Shown here one piece after another: positions 1-10,325 of a DNA stretch of 64,000 bases. Source of the stretch: Cymbomonas tetramitiformis (Eukaryota; Chlorophyta; Pyramimonadophyceae; Pyramimonadales; Pyramimonadaceae); NCBI GenBank assembly GCA_001247695.2, contig LGRX02035013.1, positions 62,001 through 126,000 of the forward strand, given 5' to 3'. Each line of letters begins with the position of its first letter. The first letter of the stretch is position 1. Both the position numbers and the translations under genes were made by a program. The notes below the pieces were generated by a model, which saw only the letters and a program-made list of their open reading frames with translations, had not been told where the DNA came from and ran no database searches.

Positions 1-30
1 CCGATTACCGATACCGTTACGGAACCTAAG

Positions 31-3000
31 GTGATCGGTGACTCTATGGCAAGGTTATCGGTGACTTTCGAGTCCGAGATAGACAGCGAGGCAACTTCAC
101 TGACGCCCTCACTGACTCAGGCGACTACGGAGGCAGCTACGGTTACGGATATGCTCGAGTCCCTGTTGAACTGCGAGTCCAGACCTTTGACTACCTCGCT
201 GACCTCAACAACTACGGATATGCCCGAGTCCCTGTTGAACCGCGAGTCCAGACCTTTGACTACCTCGCTGACCTCAACAACTACGGATATGCCCGAGTCC
301 CTGTTGAACCGCGAGTCCAGACCTTTGACTACCTCGCTGACCTCAACAACTACGGAGCAGCCAGTCAGCTCAGTCAGTTACGCAGACCTCGCACTCAGGC
401 GTGGCGTTGGACTCGCAGCCTACCAGCCGCATCTTAACCGCAACCTAACAGTCATCGAACCCCCTTCTCAAGCAGATGTCCTCAGCAGAATTCCAGTCAG
501 AAACTTACCTCTGAACTCAGACTCAGTGAACCAGCTTTCTCGCCGGGAGAGGCGCCATCAGAGATGGGAACAGAACCAGCAGCGCCTGGCAGAACAGCGC
601 AGAGCACTCTTCTCTGACCCCGCCTCAGCCAGAACGCCCTCAGATGCCTCTGTCCCCGCACTGAACTCTCAGCATCAATCCCTAATGCAGAATCAGATGA
701 TGTTAGAGGTATCAGAGTACATGCAAAATCTGCATCAGCAAGTGCTCCAACACTATCCGCATCTGACTTCGGTTCTACCAGCAGTGGGCGCTCCACCTAT
801 GACGCCCTACCAGCACACCTTAGGATGGGCGAGCGGTTTACCAGGTGCACCGGCGCCAGCAGCTGGATCAGGTCCCTGGCTGGTACCAGCACCGGCTCAA
901 CCGGTTCCCGCACCGGCTCAACCGGCTCCAGCACCGGCTCAACCGGCTCCGGCACCGGCTCATCCGGCGCCGGCACCATTTCAGCCAGATCCACCGGCTA
1001 CCGGCTCATCGCCTTCTGACTCCGCTGAGCCTGATCAACCGTCACCAGGAAACTCGCCCCCGCCTTCAGACAATGGTGAACCACGACACAGGCGTCTAGA
1101 CGTATTGCTATGGACTTTAGAAGGAGCCTCCTTCTGGTTGAGAAATCACCTGTCCTCTTCCTCCGCAGTTACTGTCAGCCACGGCGCTGAGGCACAATAC
1201 TCTTACCGACTGCCAACCATGCCTGGAAGCGCCAGTCACTTCATAACCGATACCAATCGGATTTGGATGACTATGCGGCACATCGGAGTGGACATCCAAG
1301 ACCTGGCGCAGCATGGGTCAGTGCATACTCCTGTGCGCCTGACTGAGATTGAGGACAACGACGCTTTCACTCTGGAAGTGGAGAAAACGCAAGTGGATGA
1401 AGCGCGGCGTTGCGCGGAAAGCCGTACTGGAACTCAGCAGAGACGCCTGCCCTTGTACTCATGGGTAACCATAGCGGAAAATGCCTTAGAGTCCGAGTTG
1501 ACAGAATTTGACCCCCTGGGACTCCAAATTTGGGCAGCATTTTCATCTTCCGAGGCGTACTTGTTTAGAGGAATGGCGGCTGGCAACCAACCAACTCCCG
1601 CCACAGTACCGGCTAGACTGGGCGTCAACCGGTTTCCCTCTGGTGTTCCCAGCGCAGCAGAGTACAGATCGCCTGGAAATTCCTTGCCAGCGGCCCCGGG
1701 ACTCCTGCCAGTAGACCAGCGCCTTTCTCAATTCCCAGGGCACCACGATCTTATGGGAGCGGCTTCCCCAAGTGATGTCTACCGAGAATCCAAGACAGTG
1801 GCTGATGTGCTCAAGCTGATCAGAGACATTCCTATGTACCCCTCCTCCGCTGACCTAATCACCACTGACGCAGATATTGCCGCGCTTCCACCTTTTTCTG
1901 AAGCGCTGGTCAATTTTCTGTCAATGGGCGTAGTCACCTTCGCCCTGGGTCGCATGAGTGCTTATCGCCTAGACCTAACCATGATCACCATGCCGGAGAT
2001 CTTGAAGGAAGTGGCTCAACGCAAACTACAGCCGCGATCCCTAACTTTTCTCAAGCAAGGTGGAATGATGAACTCGGAGGCCTGGAACCGGCGTTACGCC
2101 ACTTTGGCGCCTTTCCTGGCCGACGTAGCCAGGAGCGTACTGGATGACATCGCGCTGGTAGGACTAGCGGGGACCGTGATGCGCATGGCGCAGCGACGAG
2201 AAGAGACTGCGCGTTTGTTCGCCACTCGTCTGCAAGAGGGATGGAATGGCATCGCGCCCGCTAAGAGGCCCTACAAGATGTCCATGGTGGAGCTGACTCA
2301 ATTGCGAGAACGCCTGGATGAACTCCTGAGCAAGGGCTACATCAGACCTTCCTCAAGTCCGTTCGCTGCACCAGTGCTGATGGTTCCCAAGCCTGGGAAA
2401 CCTGAAGTACTCAGAATGGTCTGCGACTTCCGAGCCATCAACAGCCTGACCGTCAAGGACAAATATCCACTTCCCGACATTCAGCAGTTGTTCGACTCCA
2501 TGCATGGGGCCAAGTACTTCTCCTCCTTCGATGCAGTCGATGGGTTCTGGCAGATGGCTATGGCGTCTGAGGATGTGGAAAAGACTGCGTTCACTTCTCC
2601 CTATGGCTCGTATGAGTGGTTGGTGATGCCCATGGGGTTGACCAACAGTCCTTCATGCTATCAGAGACGCATGCAGCGCGCTCTGGGACATCTTCCTTTT
2701 GTAAGAATATTCCTGGACGATTGTATCCTCTTCAGCAACACCTTGGAGGAGCATCTTTCCCATCTCCAGCAATTTCTCGAAGTCTGTGAGAACCAGGGTA
2801 TCTACCTCAAAGAGTCTAAATGTCAACTATTGCAGACCCAGATACGCTTTCTGGGGCACGTGATCTCACGGGAAGGAAGTCAACCTCAACATGACAAGCT
2901 GGCCGCCATCAGGGACTGGCCCGCTCTGGAAAACGCCACGCATGTGCGCCAATTTTTGGGGTTGGCTGGGTACTACCGGCGGTACATGCTGGGCTTCTCT

Positions 3001-4470
3001 GAAGTAGCACAACCTTTGACTCAGCTCACCAAAGGGGATGTCGCTTGGCTATGGGGACCCATGCAGCGTTGGGCCTTCGAGGAGATTAAGAAGGCGCTAT
3101 GTTCTTCACCCACTCTGGCGCTACCCGATATGAAAGCGGCGGCCGAAGGACGGCATCCTTTCGTGGTACAAACTGACGCCAGTGGAGTGGCACTAGGGGG
3201 AGTACTGATGCAAGACGTAGGAAATGGATTGCAACCTATCGCCTTTGAGAGCAGACAGTTTAATGGAGCCGAGCAGAACTACCATGCTGGCGAAAGAGAA
3301 CTCTGCGCTCTCCATCACTGCACTACGCAAACTTGGCGACACTACCTCATCTGGACTGAGTTCCAATTGCAGGGTGACCACAAGCCCCTAGTCTGGTTAA
3401 TGGCACCCGGACAACCTCTCAGCCGACGCCAAGCCCGATGGTACATGGATCTAGTGGAGGTAGGGGTACCCGAGATGGAGTACATCCCTGGGGCGCTACT
3501 CTGGGTTCCAGACGCTCTGTCCAGGCGACCCGACTACAAGGAAATTTCCGCGAGAGAAGGACTGGTAGAAGCTGGCTTTGTGCATCCGGTTACTGGGAAA
3601 CCGCAGCGACCTCCCTCGGCCGCAGACACTGCCAGCAAGTTTCGACCTGCAGCTGGTAAAGAGTCTCGCCAAGGACGCGCGCCCCTGGGAGTGGTAGATC
3701 CCAACAAGTTGAAGGAGCGCAAGTCCAACAGCGCCAAGACCAAAGATCCTGAACCAGTCCTCGCGTACAGTGGGACTCTCACCTGGATGGACTCCCCTCA
3801 ACTCTGGATGGACGCCTTACATACCCTGCAGCTGGCCGAAACTGGGTACGAGAAAGCAACCCTGGCAGTTCAGACGCGCTCTGGCAAACTGACAGCATCC
3901 TCGCCCCCTTCTCCCAGGAAGACCCCTGTTGATTACTCAGCAACGCCGAAGTGCAGCGAGGCCTCAACCAGACTCCTGGAGCCCAGCGATCGACAGGACT
4001 GGAAGTTCCGTGCGGACATGTTCGACTTCTTGAGTCAAGAATATGGACCTTTCGAGGTGGACGCCTGTTGCGACTTGGGAGGAAAGAATCGTCAGGTCAA
4101 CCGCTACTGGACGGACTGCTTGAAGGAAAACTGGCGAGGGTTGAACGTCTGGTGCAATCCTCCCTTCTCCTCCAACCATTTGACCATCGAGGCCGTACTG
4201 AGGAAATATGTGGAAGAATGGCGTCTGGACCCTGAGAATACTTCAGCTCTCTTCGTCCTTCCTGACTTTCAGTCTCGCATGCCACAGTGGCGGCAGTTGT
4301 TCAGATCTGCGGGAATGAGAGTGGAGTACATTATTCCTACCCATGACGCTCAAGGAGAACCTGTGCAGATGTTCGCCGCCCCGGATGGAGCCCTTCTGGA
4401 TCTTCCTTGGCCCCTGCTAGTGGTGTACGCCCCGCCCAAGGCTTTGCATGAATACGACTATTATTCATGA
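31..4470 (+). CDS. Ty3/gypsy-type polyprotein: Gag-like region, RT, RNase H, C-terminal Dam-like methyltransferase
   Basis: Retrotransposon polyprotein of about 1479 residues. The frame is open to the window's left edge; the first ATG is at 46, so the 5' end may be cut off. The N-terminal third is Ser/Thr-rich and then Pro/Ala-rich and unrecognised. Reverse transcriptase follows from about residue 770, with the YxDD box as FLDD (894-897) and the gypsy tether FLGLAGYYRRY. RNase H shows D1049 (QTDAS), E1090 (AGEREL) and D1116 (QGDHKPL), followed by DALSRRPDY. Where a Ty3 element normally continues into integrase (HHCC, DDE), I see a linker and then a Dam-like adenine methyltransferase domain: FEVDACCD, then NPPF at 1376-1379. 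Gag-RT-RH-MT order resembles DIRS elements, but the RT/RH motifs are gypsy-type. The frame is intact, so the copy may be recent. Confidence 0.9.
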   Translation: MIGDSMARLSVTFESEIDSEATSLTPSLTQATTEAATVTDMLESLLNCESRPLTTSLTSTTTDMPESLLNRESRPLTTSLTSTTTDMPESLLNRESRPLTTSLTSTTTEQPVSSVSYADLALRRGVGLAAYQPHLNRNLTVIEPPSQADVLSRIPVRNLPLNSDSVNQLSRRERRHQRWEQNQQRLAEQRRALFSDPASARTPSDASVPALNSQHQSLMQNQMMLEVSEYMQNLHQQVLQHYPHLTSVLPAVGAPPMTPYQHTLGWASGLPGAPAPAAGSGPWLVPAPAQPVPAPAQPAPAPAQPAPAPAHPAPAPFQPDPPATGSSPSDSAEPDQPSPGNSPPPSDNGEPRHRRLDVLLWTLEGASFWLRNHLSSSSAVTVSHGAEAQYSYRLPTMPGSASHFITDTNRIWMTMRHIGVDIQDLAQHGSVHTPVRLTEIEDNDAFTLEVEKTQVDEARRCAESRTGTQQRRLPLYSWVTIAENALESELTEFDPLGLQIWAAFSSSEAYLFRGMAAGNQPTPATVPARLGVNRFPSGVPSAAEYRSPGNSLPAAPGLLPVDQRLSQFPGHHDLMGAASPSDVYRESKTVADVLKLIRDIPMYPSSADLITTDADIAALPPFSEALVNFLSMGVVTFALGRMSAYRLDLTMITMPEILKEVAQRKLQPRSLTFLKQGGMMNSEAWNRRYATLAPFLADVARSVLDDIALVGLAGTVMRMAQRREETARLFATRLQEGWNGIAPAKRPYKMSMVELTQLRERLDELLSKGYIRPSSSPFAAPVLMVPKPGKPEVLRMVCDFRAINSLTVKDKYPLPDIQQLFDSMHGAKYFSSFDAVDGFWQMAMASEDVEKTAFTSPYGSYEWLVMPMGLTNSPSCYQRRMQRALGHLPFVRIFLDDCILFSNTLEEHLSHLQQFLEVCENQGIYLKESKCQLLQTQIRFLGHVISREGSQPQHDKLAAIRDWPALENATHVRQFLGLAGYYRRYMLGFSEVAQPLTQLTKGDVAWLWGPMQRWAFEEIKKALCSSPTLALPDMKAAAEGRHPFVVQTDASGVALGGVLMQDVGNGLQPIAFESRQFNGAEQNYHAGERELCALHHCTTQTWRHYLIWTEFQLQGDHKPLVWLMAPGQPLSRRQARWYMDLVEVGVPEMEYIPGALLWVPDALSRRPDYKEISAREGLVEAGFVHPVTGKPQRPPSAADTASKFRPAAGKESRQGRAPLGVVDPNKLKERKSNSAKTKDPEPVLAYSGTLTWMDSPQLWMDALHTLQLAETGYEKATLAVQTRSGKLTASSPPSPRKTPVDYSATPKCSEASTRLLEPSDRQDWKFRADMFDFLSQEYGPFEVDACCDLGGKNRQVNRYWTDCLKENWRGLNVWCNPPFSSNHLTIEAVLRKYVEEWRLDPENTSALFVLPDFQSRMPQWRQLFRSAGMRVEYIIPTHDAQGEPVQMFAAPDGALLDLPWPLLVVYAPPKALHEYDYYS
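148..354 (+). repeat. three 69-bp in-frame coding repeats
   Basis: Three tandem 69-bp units (148-216, 217-285, 286-354) encode a 23-residue repeat containing ESLLN.ESRPLTTSLTSTTT in the N-terminal region of the polyprotein. Units 2 and 3 look identical and unit 1 differs slightly, so the expansion is recent. The length keeps the frame. Confidence 0.9.
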
Positions 4471-4770
4471 ATATGAATATGAATACCCCCAAAAATTAAT
4501 ATTCATACTCAAGAGTACGATTGGCATGGTGCATTCATACTCATGAATGTAAAATTTATTTATTATTCATATTCAACTCAAATTACTTAAGTAATTTGAA
4601 TAATACCCCCCTCCAGCCTGCACGCCCCGTCATCCAGTAATAACTCACAGGCTTTCTTGCGACTCACTTTGTGACACTACTGTCTACACTACCCAGATGG
4701 CACCCGCGCAAGTAGAAAAACCTAATTCATACCGTCGGCGTGTCTCTCAGCCGACAAACGAAAAGCCATC
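4471..4770. other. AT-rich spacer with TATTCAT repeats
   Basis: Directly after the polyprotein stop come overlapping copies of TATTCA/TGAATA and short palindromes such as CATTCATACTCATGAATG, up to about 4590. They look like the 3' region of the retroelement or a small repeat. No LTR border can be set because no second copy is in the window. A short ATG frame at 4697 is not continuous with the next gene. Confidence 0.4.
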
Positions 4771-5850
4771 ATGGGGAGGAAGAAGTCTACAGTTCAACAA
4801 CGTATTCAACAGCCATTACTCCCACTGCTAAAGAAACCGTTAGAACAAGTAGGCAAACAGATTAATCTGCCCGGTGATTTCTGGAAGCTCGCAAGTGGTC
4901 GTATGTCGGAGGTGGAAAAGAACAAGATTTTCAAATGCACAGTGCGCGACTTCTCTATTTCGCATAGATTGACTGGTGAACCCGCCCCTTGTAGTGCTTT
5001 CCAACTTCAAGAGATGGGTGAAAGCGGTACTGGTAGTGTTGAGGAAGGCGATGCTAGTGGAGAGATATTCTGGATGAAGTATCCATACCCCTTTCTGGAA
5101 CATTTCTATAAAACTTTCCCAAACCTACTCCCTTCCAAGGAAGGTGAAATCTTGGTATCCGCATCGAATATGAGTACAACACCTGTTGAGAGTGGGTCCT
5201 CGATCTCTGAAGTAGTGCGCGCAGATGTTAAGTTTCCGCATCTGAACATTCCAGCGCGAGCACCTCCAGTGTACAGCTATTTATCTATCCTGAGTGACAC
5301 CTTAATTGCCCATCTACACCCGGAGTTTAACTACCCAGCAGAGTGGGGTGGATGTTCAACGAGCTCCAAAGAAACAGAAAGTGCAAAGCCTATTCAGGGG
5401 AGCAAAAGTGTTGCCAGCTGCAGAGTCTGAGATAGTAGGTTTTGTCGGCGGAGACAACGTTACAGTAGCCCTTGATGTCGTGACCGATGAAATGAACTTC
5501 ACTGGGTACCAAAGGGCACCTCCCCGACCTCACCTGTTCAGCCCGATGATCAGCCTATTACCGAGCAGAAGTCTGAGGCCATATCTGAGGATGCCCCAGC
5601 CTCTGTGGTGGAAACTGTTCATGTACCACCAAAGAAACCATATGGGTCGGATACTGGATTGACTTCAATGGTTGAGAATAAGGCTGGGGTGTCTGAAGAG
5701 ACGAAGAGGCAATCTAGGAAATATCCGAGATGTTGGACACATGAGTATATCACTCATTTGAAATGCACCATGAGCAGTGACAGTGATGAAGAAGAAGTGC
5801 TGGACGTGGCTCCTCGTAGGAAGAAGGCAAAGATCAGCAAGGGACAATGA
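4771..5850 (+). pseudogene. frameshifted unknown ORF with basic C-terminus
   Basis: A protein-like reading path of about 360 residues runs through three frames: 4771 to about 5345, then about 5345-5520, then about 5520-5850. Each frame continues plausible sequence where the previous one becomes unlikely, which suggests two frameshifts. The N-terminus is basic (MGRKKSTVQQRIQQ). The middle has an aromatic stretch (FWMKYPYPFLEHFYKTFPNL). The C-terminus is acidic and then lysine-rich (SSDSDEEE, RRKKAKISKGQ), like a nuclear protein. I do not recognise the family. It lies between a retroelement and repeats and may be a transposon gene rather than a host gene. Confidence 0.4.
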
Positions 5851-7180
5851 AATCAACTGTCTTGATTAGGATTGTCCAAATGCAGATTCTCTGATTAGGA
5901 TTTGTATAGGTGGCAGATGATGATATGCCAGCCGACATGGGACAGATCGATTAGAGATATGAATTGCGCGCCTTGAAAGTATAAGACATGAATATTGCCC
6001 ATTTGGAGGCTGTTCTAACTTGAAGTAACTATTTGGAGGAGGTGTTGCTCAACCTGTTAATTTACTGGTCAATCTTTCCTGCCATAAAGATATTGCAATT
6101 GCTTGAATTGTAGCCTTGTTCAAAGAAGGTGTTTTCGCTCGGTAGATGGCCATATATATTCGTATAGGGTGATGGGACTCTTCATTGGGATGTATTCGAA
6201 GTGTGCAACATGCATTGCCCCATGAGAATGCCGATATCCTGCCACAACCATGGCAACTATCGCCGCATGCAGGGAACATATCAAACTTTTATGTCGAACG
6301 GCCAACACGCAAATTTTCCATCGGCCAAGTTTCGGCCAACCCGGCCAAGATCAAAATTTGCCCGCCGCAGGCGCAAAATTTTAATTTTAAGTATGGCATT
6401 ATCATAAAAATCGCAAAGTTTCGGGAAAATGTTCAAAATTTTACATAATTTGTCTCGGCCAACAAGCAAAAGCACCCTCGGCCAAACCTCGGCCACGGCC
6501 CTCATCGTACGGCCACAGACCGGCCATAGGGGGTTGATATGTTCCCTGGCCGCATGTGAAGAAAATTAATTTTTTGGATGTTTTTCACTTATAAATTTTC
6601 GAGTTCCATCGCACCCCATCCCTGATTGTGATCCCATGGAGCGAAGGTCCGAGCACATTAAGGTCTCAAAAAATCAATTTTGATATCTACTTTGATGTTT
6701 TGCACACCCTAGTGCTACTTCCATCACACATCGAGCTCGCCGTGCCGTTTTCTTCTCGTGGGTATGCGCAGGCTGGAGCAAAGAAATGCCTCCCAAAATC
6801 AGGGTCTCCTTGTCGAAACCCAAAACGTCATAACCTCTTCGTTACTTAGAGTTGTGTGAGTTATGATATGATATTTCATGCACATACACTCCACTTGACT
6901 AGGAAACCTTCACACATATGGATATATAATGCATCCACGACTCAAAATTGATGACTTTGATCATTACCCACTACTTTTGCAGGGTCACCATACTAGAAAA
7001 ATCCCCAAAAAATCATTTATCATCAAAAGTCGTGAATGATGGGAAATTTTCATCCTTAAGACCCTATAAGTGCACGAAAATCATTATAAGTTCATGAAAT
7101 ATATCAGAAACTCGACTAATTGCGGCGCAACGTAGGGTTGCCCTCTGCCGCATAAACGTATATAATCATATATATTGCAC
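5851..7180. other. AT-rich stretch without recognised gene, with CGGCCA cluster
   Basis: No convincing gene. Between about 6296 and 6530 the hexamer CGGCCA (or CGGCC) occurs about ten times, mostly in the same orientation, embedded in AT-rich DNA. The rest is low-complexity AT-rich sequence. Confidence 0.5.
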
Positions 7181-7310
7181 ATCTTGCTATGATGCTTCGA
7201 TTAAGGTCCAAAAAGGGCCTCGTAGTCCACAGCACCGTTACAAATCATCTCCGAGCGATACTCGGTACAAGGGTGCCCATCGGGAGAATCCATGGCATGC
7301 TACTTGTGTA
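7181..7310 (+). repeat. left fragment of 183-bp satellite
   Basis: Part of the satellite monomer seen at 19858-20896 (shared: CTCGTAGTCCACA, CCGAGCGATACTCGG, GAATCCATGG, GCTACTTGTGTA). It is more diverged than the right-hand monomers and is cut by the LTR element at gtgta; the monomer resumes at 19858. Confidence 0.85.
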
Positions 7311-7622
7311 TGCTGAAATCTGTATAGGCAGCCCTGACCGGGAGTCCCGGTGCAGGCCCCTATGACAGATTCCTAGGTAGCCAACACTGGACCTGTGACT
7401 GATCCGTAAGCCCGTGCTGTGACACACCGAGTGTCACTCGCTGGTAGCTAGTAGACTCGAGACCGTTCCTCGGAATTCGCGGCCGGGAATTTCAGATTCA
7501 TGGCCGTGAATCCTGACTCCGTGACCGTTCCGGGTATATCTAGCTTAGGGTTTATTTCTTATGAGAGTTTATCTATATTGGTTCACTGACTGTCTGATAT
7601 CTTGAACCGGGATATTCCAGTA
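7311..7622 (+). repeat. 5' LTR (312 bp)
   Basis: Starts TGCTGAAATC and ends TTCCAGTA. The same sequence occurs at 19546-19857 and 20897-21200. It contains short palindromes (GACCGGGAGTCCCGGTGC, TTCCTAGG). The sequence after it has no obvious standard primer-binding site. Confidence 0.92.
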
Positions 7623-8954
7623 GGTCGTGGACCCATTCCACGCTATATTCCACAGCTAGTTTGGCCATGATTGGCTAAAGCAGCCGCTTGGAGAGGTGGT
7701 GCGCGACGGCGCGTTTGGGGACTCACGGGAATTTTGAGATGAGCTGTTTGCGGTGAGCGTCTTTGAGCCGCAGCTATGGGGATTCGACCTGGACCGGACC
7801 TAGTCGACGCAATGTTCATTTACGGTATTACGCTTGCCCTGATCCCGCTTGCTTCCGATTTTTGGGCTGGTGGCTCGAGCACCTTCGACCTCGACGACGT
7901 CTTCCAGTGCCTCTCGCTCGCATGGCTCTACCGCTCCTTCCGTGACTGTGACGTCGCATCTTCCCAACATTACCCGAACGCGCCCCGGCGTACCACCTCC
8001 CATCAGGCTTTCAGAATTATGGGTGTATCCACTAGAGCAAAGCGGTCCCTCACGAGGGACTCCGACATCGACGCCTCGCTGAGGCTCACTGACGCGGTTC
8101 GCAACACACCGACGGCCAAATCACCGGCTATTACGAACCCCGACCCTACTTCCAACACCGACGCCGACGTTGCGACGAGGAAGTATCTACAGGAGCAGTC
8201 CAAGCTTGTGGACGAGGTCTACAAGGGGCGGCTCCATCGGACATGGGCCAAGGGTGTCCGCGAGGATATCCTTGGCGACAAGAAGCATTATTTCGGCGGC
8301 ACTTCTGACGCGGGTCTCCTCTCCGATGTGGTGGTTCAGCTACGTACGTACGGAGTTTGAGTCCGCTGGGCTGGACCTCGTCTCGTTCGACCTTGACGAC
8401 CCCCAGGCTCTGGTGGTGGGAAAGGTGAACGCCTTGCTGTACGACGTGCTTGGGCTTATCATCGAGAAGCACAGCAACGCCCACGTCTGGCTTACGGGTA
8501 CGGACGCGTCTGCCGACCGAGATGGACGGCGTGCGCTGGTGGACATCGTGAAGCGCAGCGTACCAGTGGCGTTGCGGGAGTCCTTCCAGCAGGAGCATGC
8601 CGCGCTTACTTATCCCGCAAACGTTGACCCGCAGCCGATTTTGGCTCGGGAACAACGTTTGGTGCGGGATAACAAGGCCGCCGACTGGACCCCCACCGAG
8701 GCCACCAGGAAGCTCAGCCTCTACGGTAGCCCCTCATTTGTGTCGCACGGGGTATTTTATTTGTCGTGTCGCAAAAGATTCGTTTATATTAACGACGCTT
8801 CGCAGCTTTTTCAGAAATATGCTGTTTTTCATTTCGTTTCCCGGAGGAGCGAAACAGGTTTCCTGGAAAAAAGTGACATCAACAGGCCACACCGCAGGAG
8901 CTGTCCCTCAAAAATTATGCCGTTGGAAATTTTTCGAAAATTTTCTGCCCATGT

Positions 8955-9460
8955 CAGCAGTCCTACCCCGGATTGTGTCGAGCGCTCGCGCTTTACCGGC
9001 CAATCATGATACGATAGCATCTCGGCAGTCCTACCCCGGATTGTTTCGACCGTTCGGTCGTAACCGACAACGAGAGAAACGTTTAACAATTCAAAATTAT
9101 ACCACGAAGATATATATACTGTTTTCCATCCATGCCAGCAGTCCTACCATGAATGTGTCGAGCGCTCGCGTTATACCGACCAATCATGATACGATAGCAT
9201 CTCAGCAGTCCTACCTTGGATTGTTTCGACCGTTCGGTCGTAACCGACAACGAGAGATACGGGTAACAATTCCATATTTTACCCCGAAGATATGCGGAAT
9301 TTACAATTATGAATTTGTCGCAAAACTGCTCTAATAACAGGTTTACCGATCTCAGCAGTCCTACCCCGGATTGTTTCGACCGTTCGGTCGTAACCGACAA
9401 CGAGAGACACGGGTAACAATTCCATATTTTACACCGAAGATATGCGGAATTTACAATTAT
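8955..9460 (+). repeat. about 180-bp tandem repeats inside element C
   Basis: Units start CAGCAGTCCTACC at 8955, 9136 and about 9354. Each contains the near-palindrome CGACCGTTCGGTCG and GACAACGAGAGA. The copies diverge by substitutions and small deletions. Confidence 0.85.
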
Positions 9461-9984
9461 TTACGCATCTCGTCAATCAAGATCATCTCACCACTCCTAT
9501 CGGCGGCGCGCCCCGGACAAAAGTGGATATGGTATGATCCTGGTCGGCAACGTTTTCATTTTTCTCCAAGCTCTTATCTTGCGCCTACCTGCTCGCTGTC
9601 TCAGCGCGCGGCTTGTGTTTTTGTTTGATTAATGATTTTTGCGCGCTACTTTTCTTTAGCGATATTTCATATCGACCATGTTTTCGTGTGCATGCGTGGA
9701 ACCCGGCGGGGGGGCGTTCCTGCGATGTTCTCACATGAGCCGCATCCCACCAGCAGCCCATCCTGCGATACATGGATGATTGGAGGCCGTCGGGCGTCTT
9801 TGCATCCCGCCTGACGGTTTGAGTTCAATTTTCAACAGGAATTCTTCCTTCCTGAGCAGCGCTCTGTTTTTTTGCAGGTTTATGCTGTGCCTTTTCTGAA
9901 GGCGCCAGCAACGGCCATAGTGTATAATTCATGCTGTGCCTTTTCTGAAGCCGCCAGCAACGTTCCTGGCGGCATCTTTCCCTC

Positions 9985-10325
9985 TGGCCCTACTAAGCTG
10001 AAGGGGTGCTTGGAGACCGGCGGGATTCTCCGACGGGTTGGGTTCGATTCCCAACGTCTTTACTAACCAGCGTTTCGTTTTTTGCAGGTTTTGTTTTTTA
10101 CGCCGAGCATCCTTTTATGCCGCCAGCAGAGTGCTCGCGGCATCCTGTGACTTCCAGCTCTGTTTAGGTTTCGCCGATTATTGATGTTCAGAATTTTAGA
10201 TTTTCCACCCACTGTTCCGCTGCTGTTTTCAAAACGTCTATTTTGTACGTAGACGCCCACCCGAGGGTGAAATGCGGACAGCAGTTGGCTGTCGGTATTG
10301 GGTTCGATCCCCAACGTCCTGACTG
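9985..10325 (+). other. two tRNA-like B-box modules in element C
   Basis: Two segments end in a good T-arm: TTGGGTTCGATTCCCAACG near 10040-10060 and TTGGGTTCGATCCCCAACG near 10297-10318. The second has an anticodon-arm-like hairpin before it (GACAG, loop CAGTTGG, CTGTC). Acceptor stems do not pair, so these are not functional tRNAs. Each is followed by a splice-acceptor-like T run ending GCAG. They are best read as pol III-type or SINE-like remnants. Confidence 0.4.

Noticed and set aside
31..4470. Classification of the polyprotein as a DIRS element
   Set aside because: The methyltransferase domain suggests it, but RT and RNase H motifs (FLGLAGYYRRY, AGEREL, DALSRRPDY) are of the Ty3/gypsy type and no tyrosine recombinase is visible; left open as a finding.
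7623..7660. Primer-binding site after the 5' LTR
   Set aside because: GGTCGTGGACCC does not clearly match the 3' end of a known tRNA that I can verify here.
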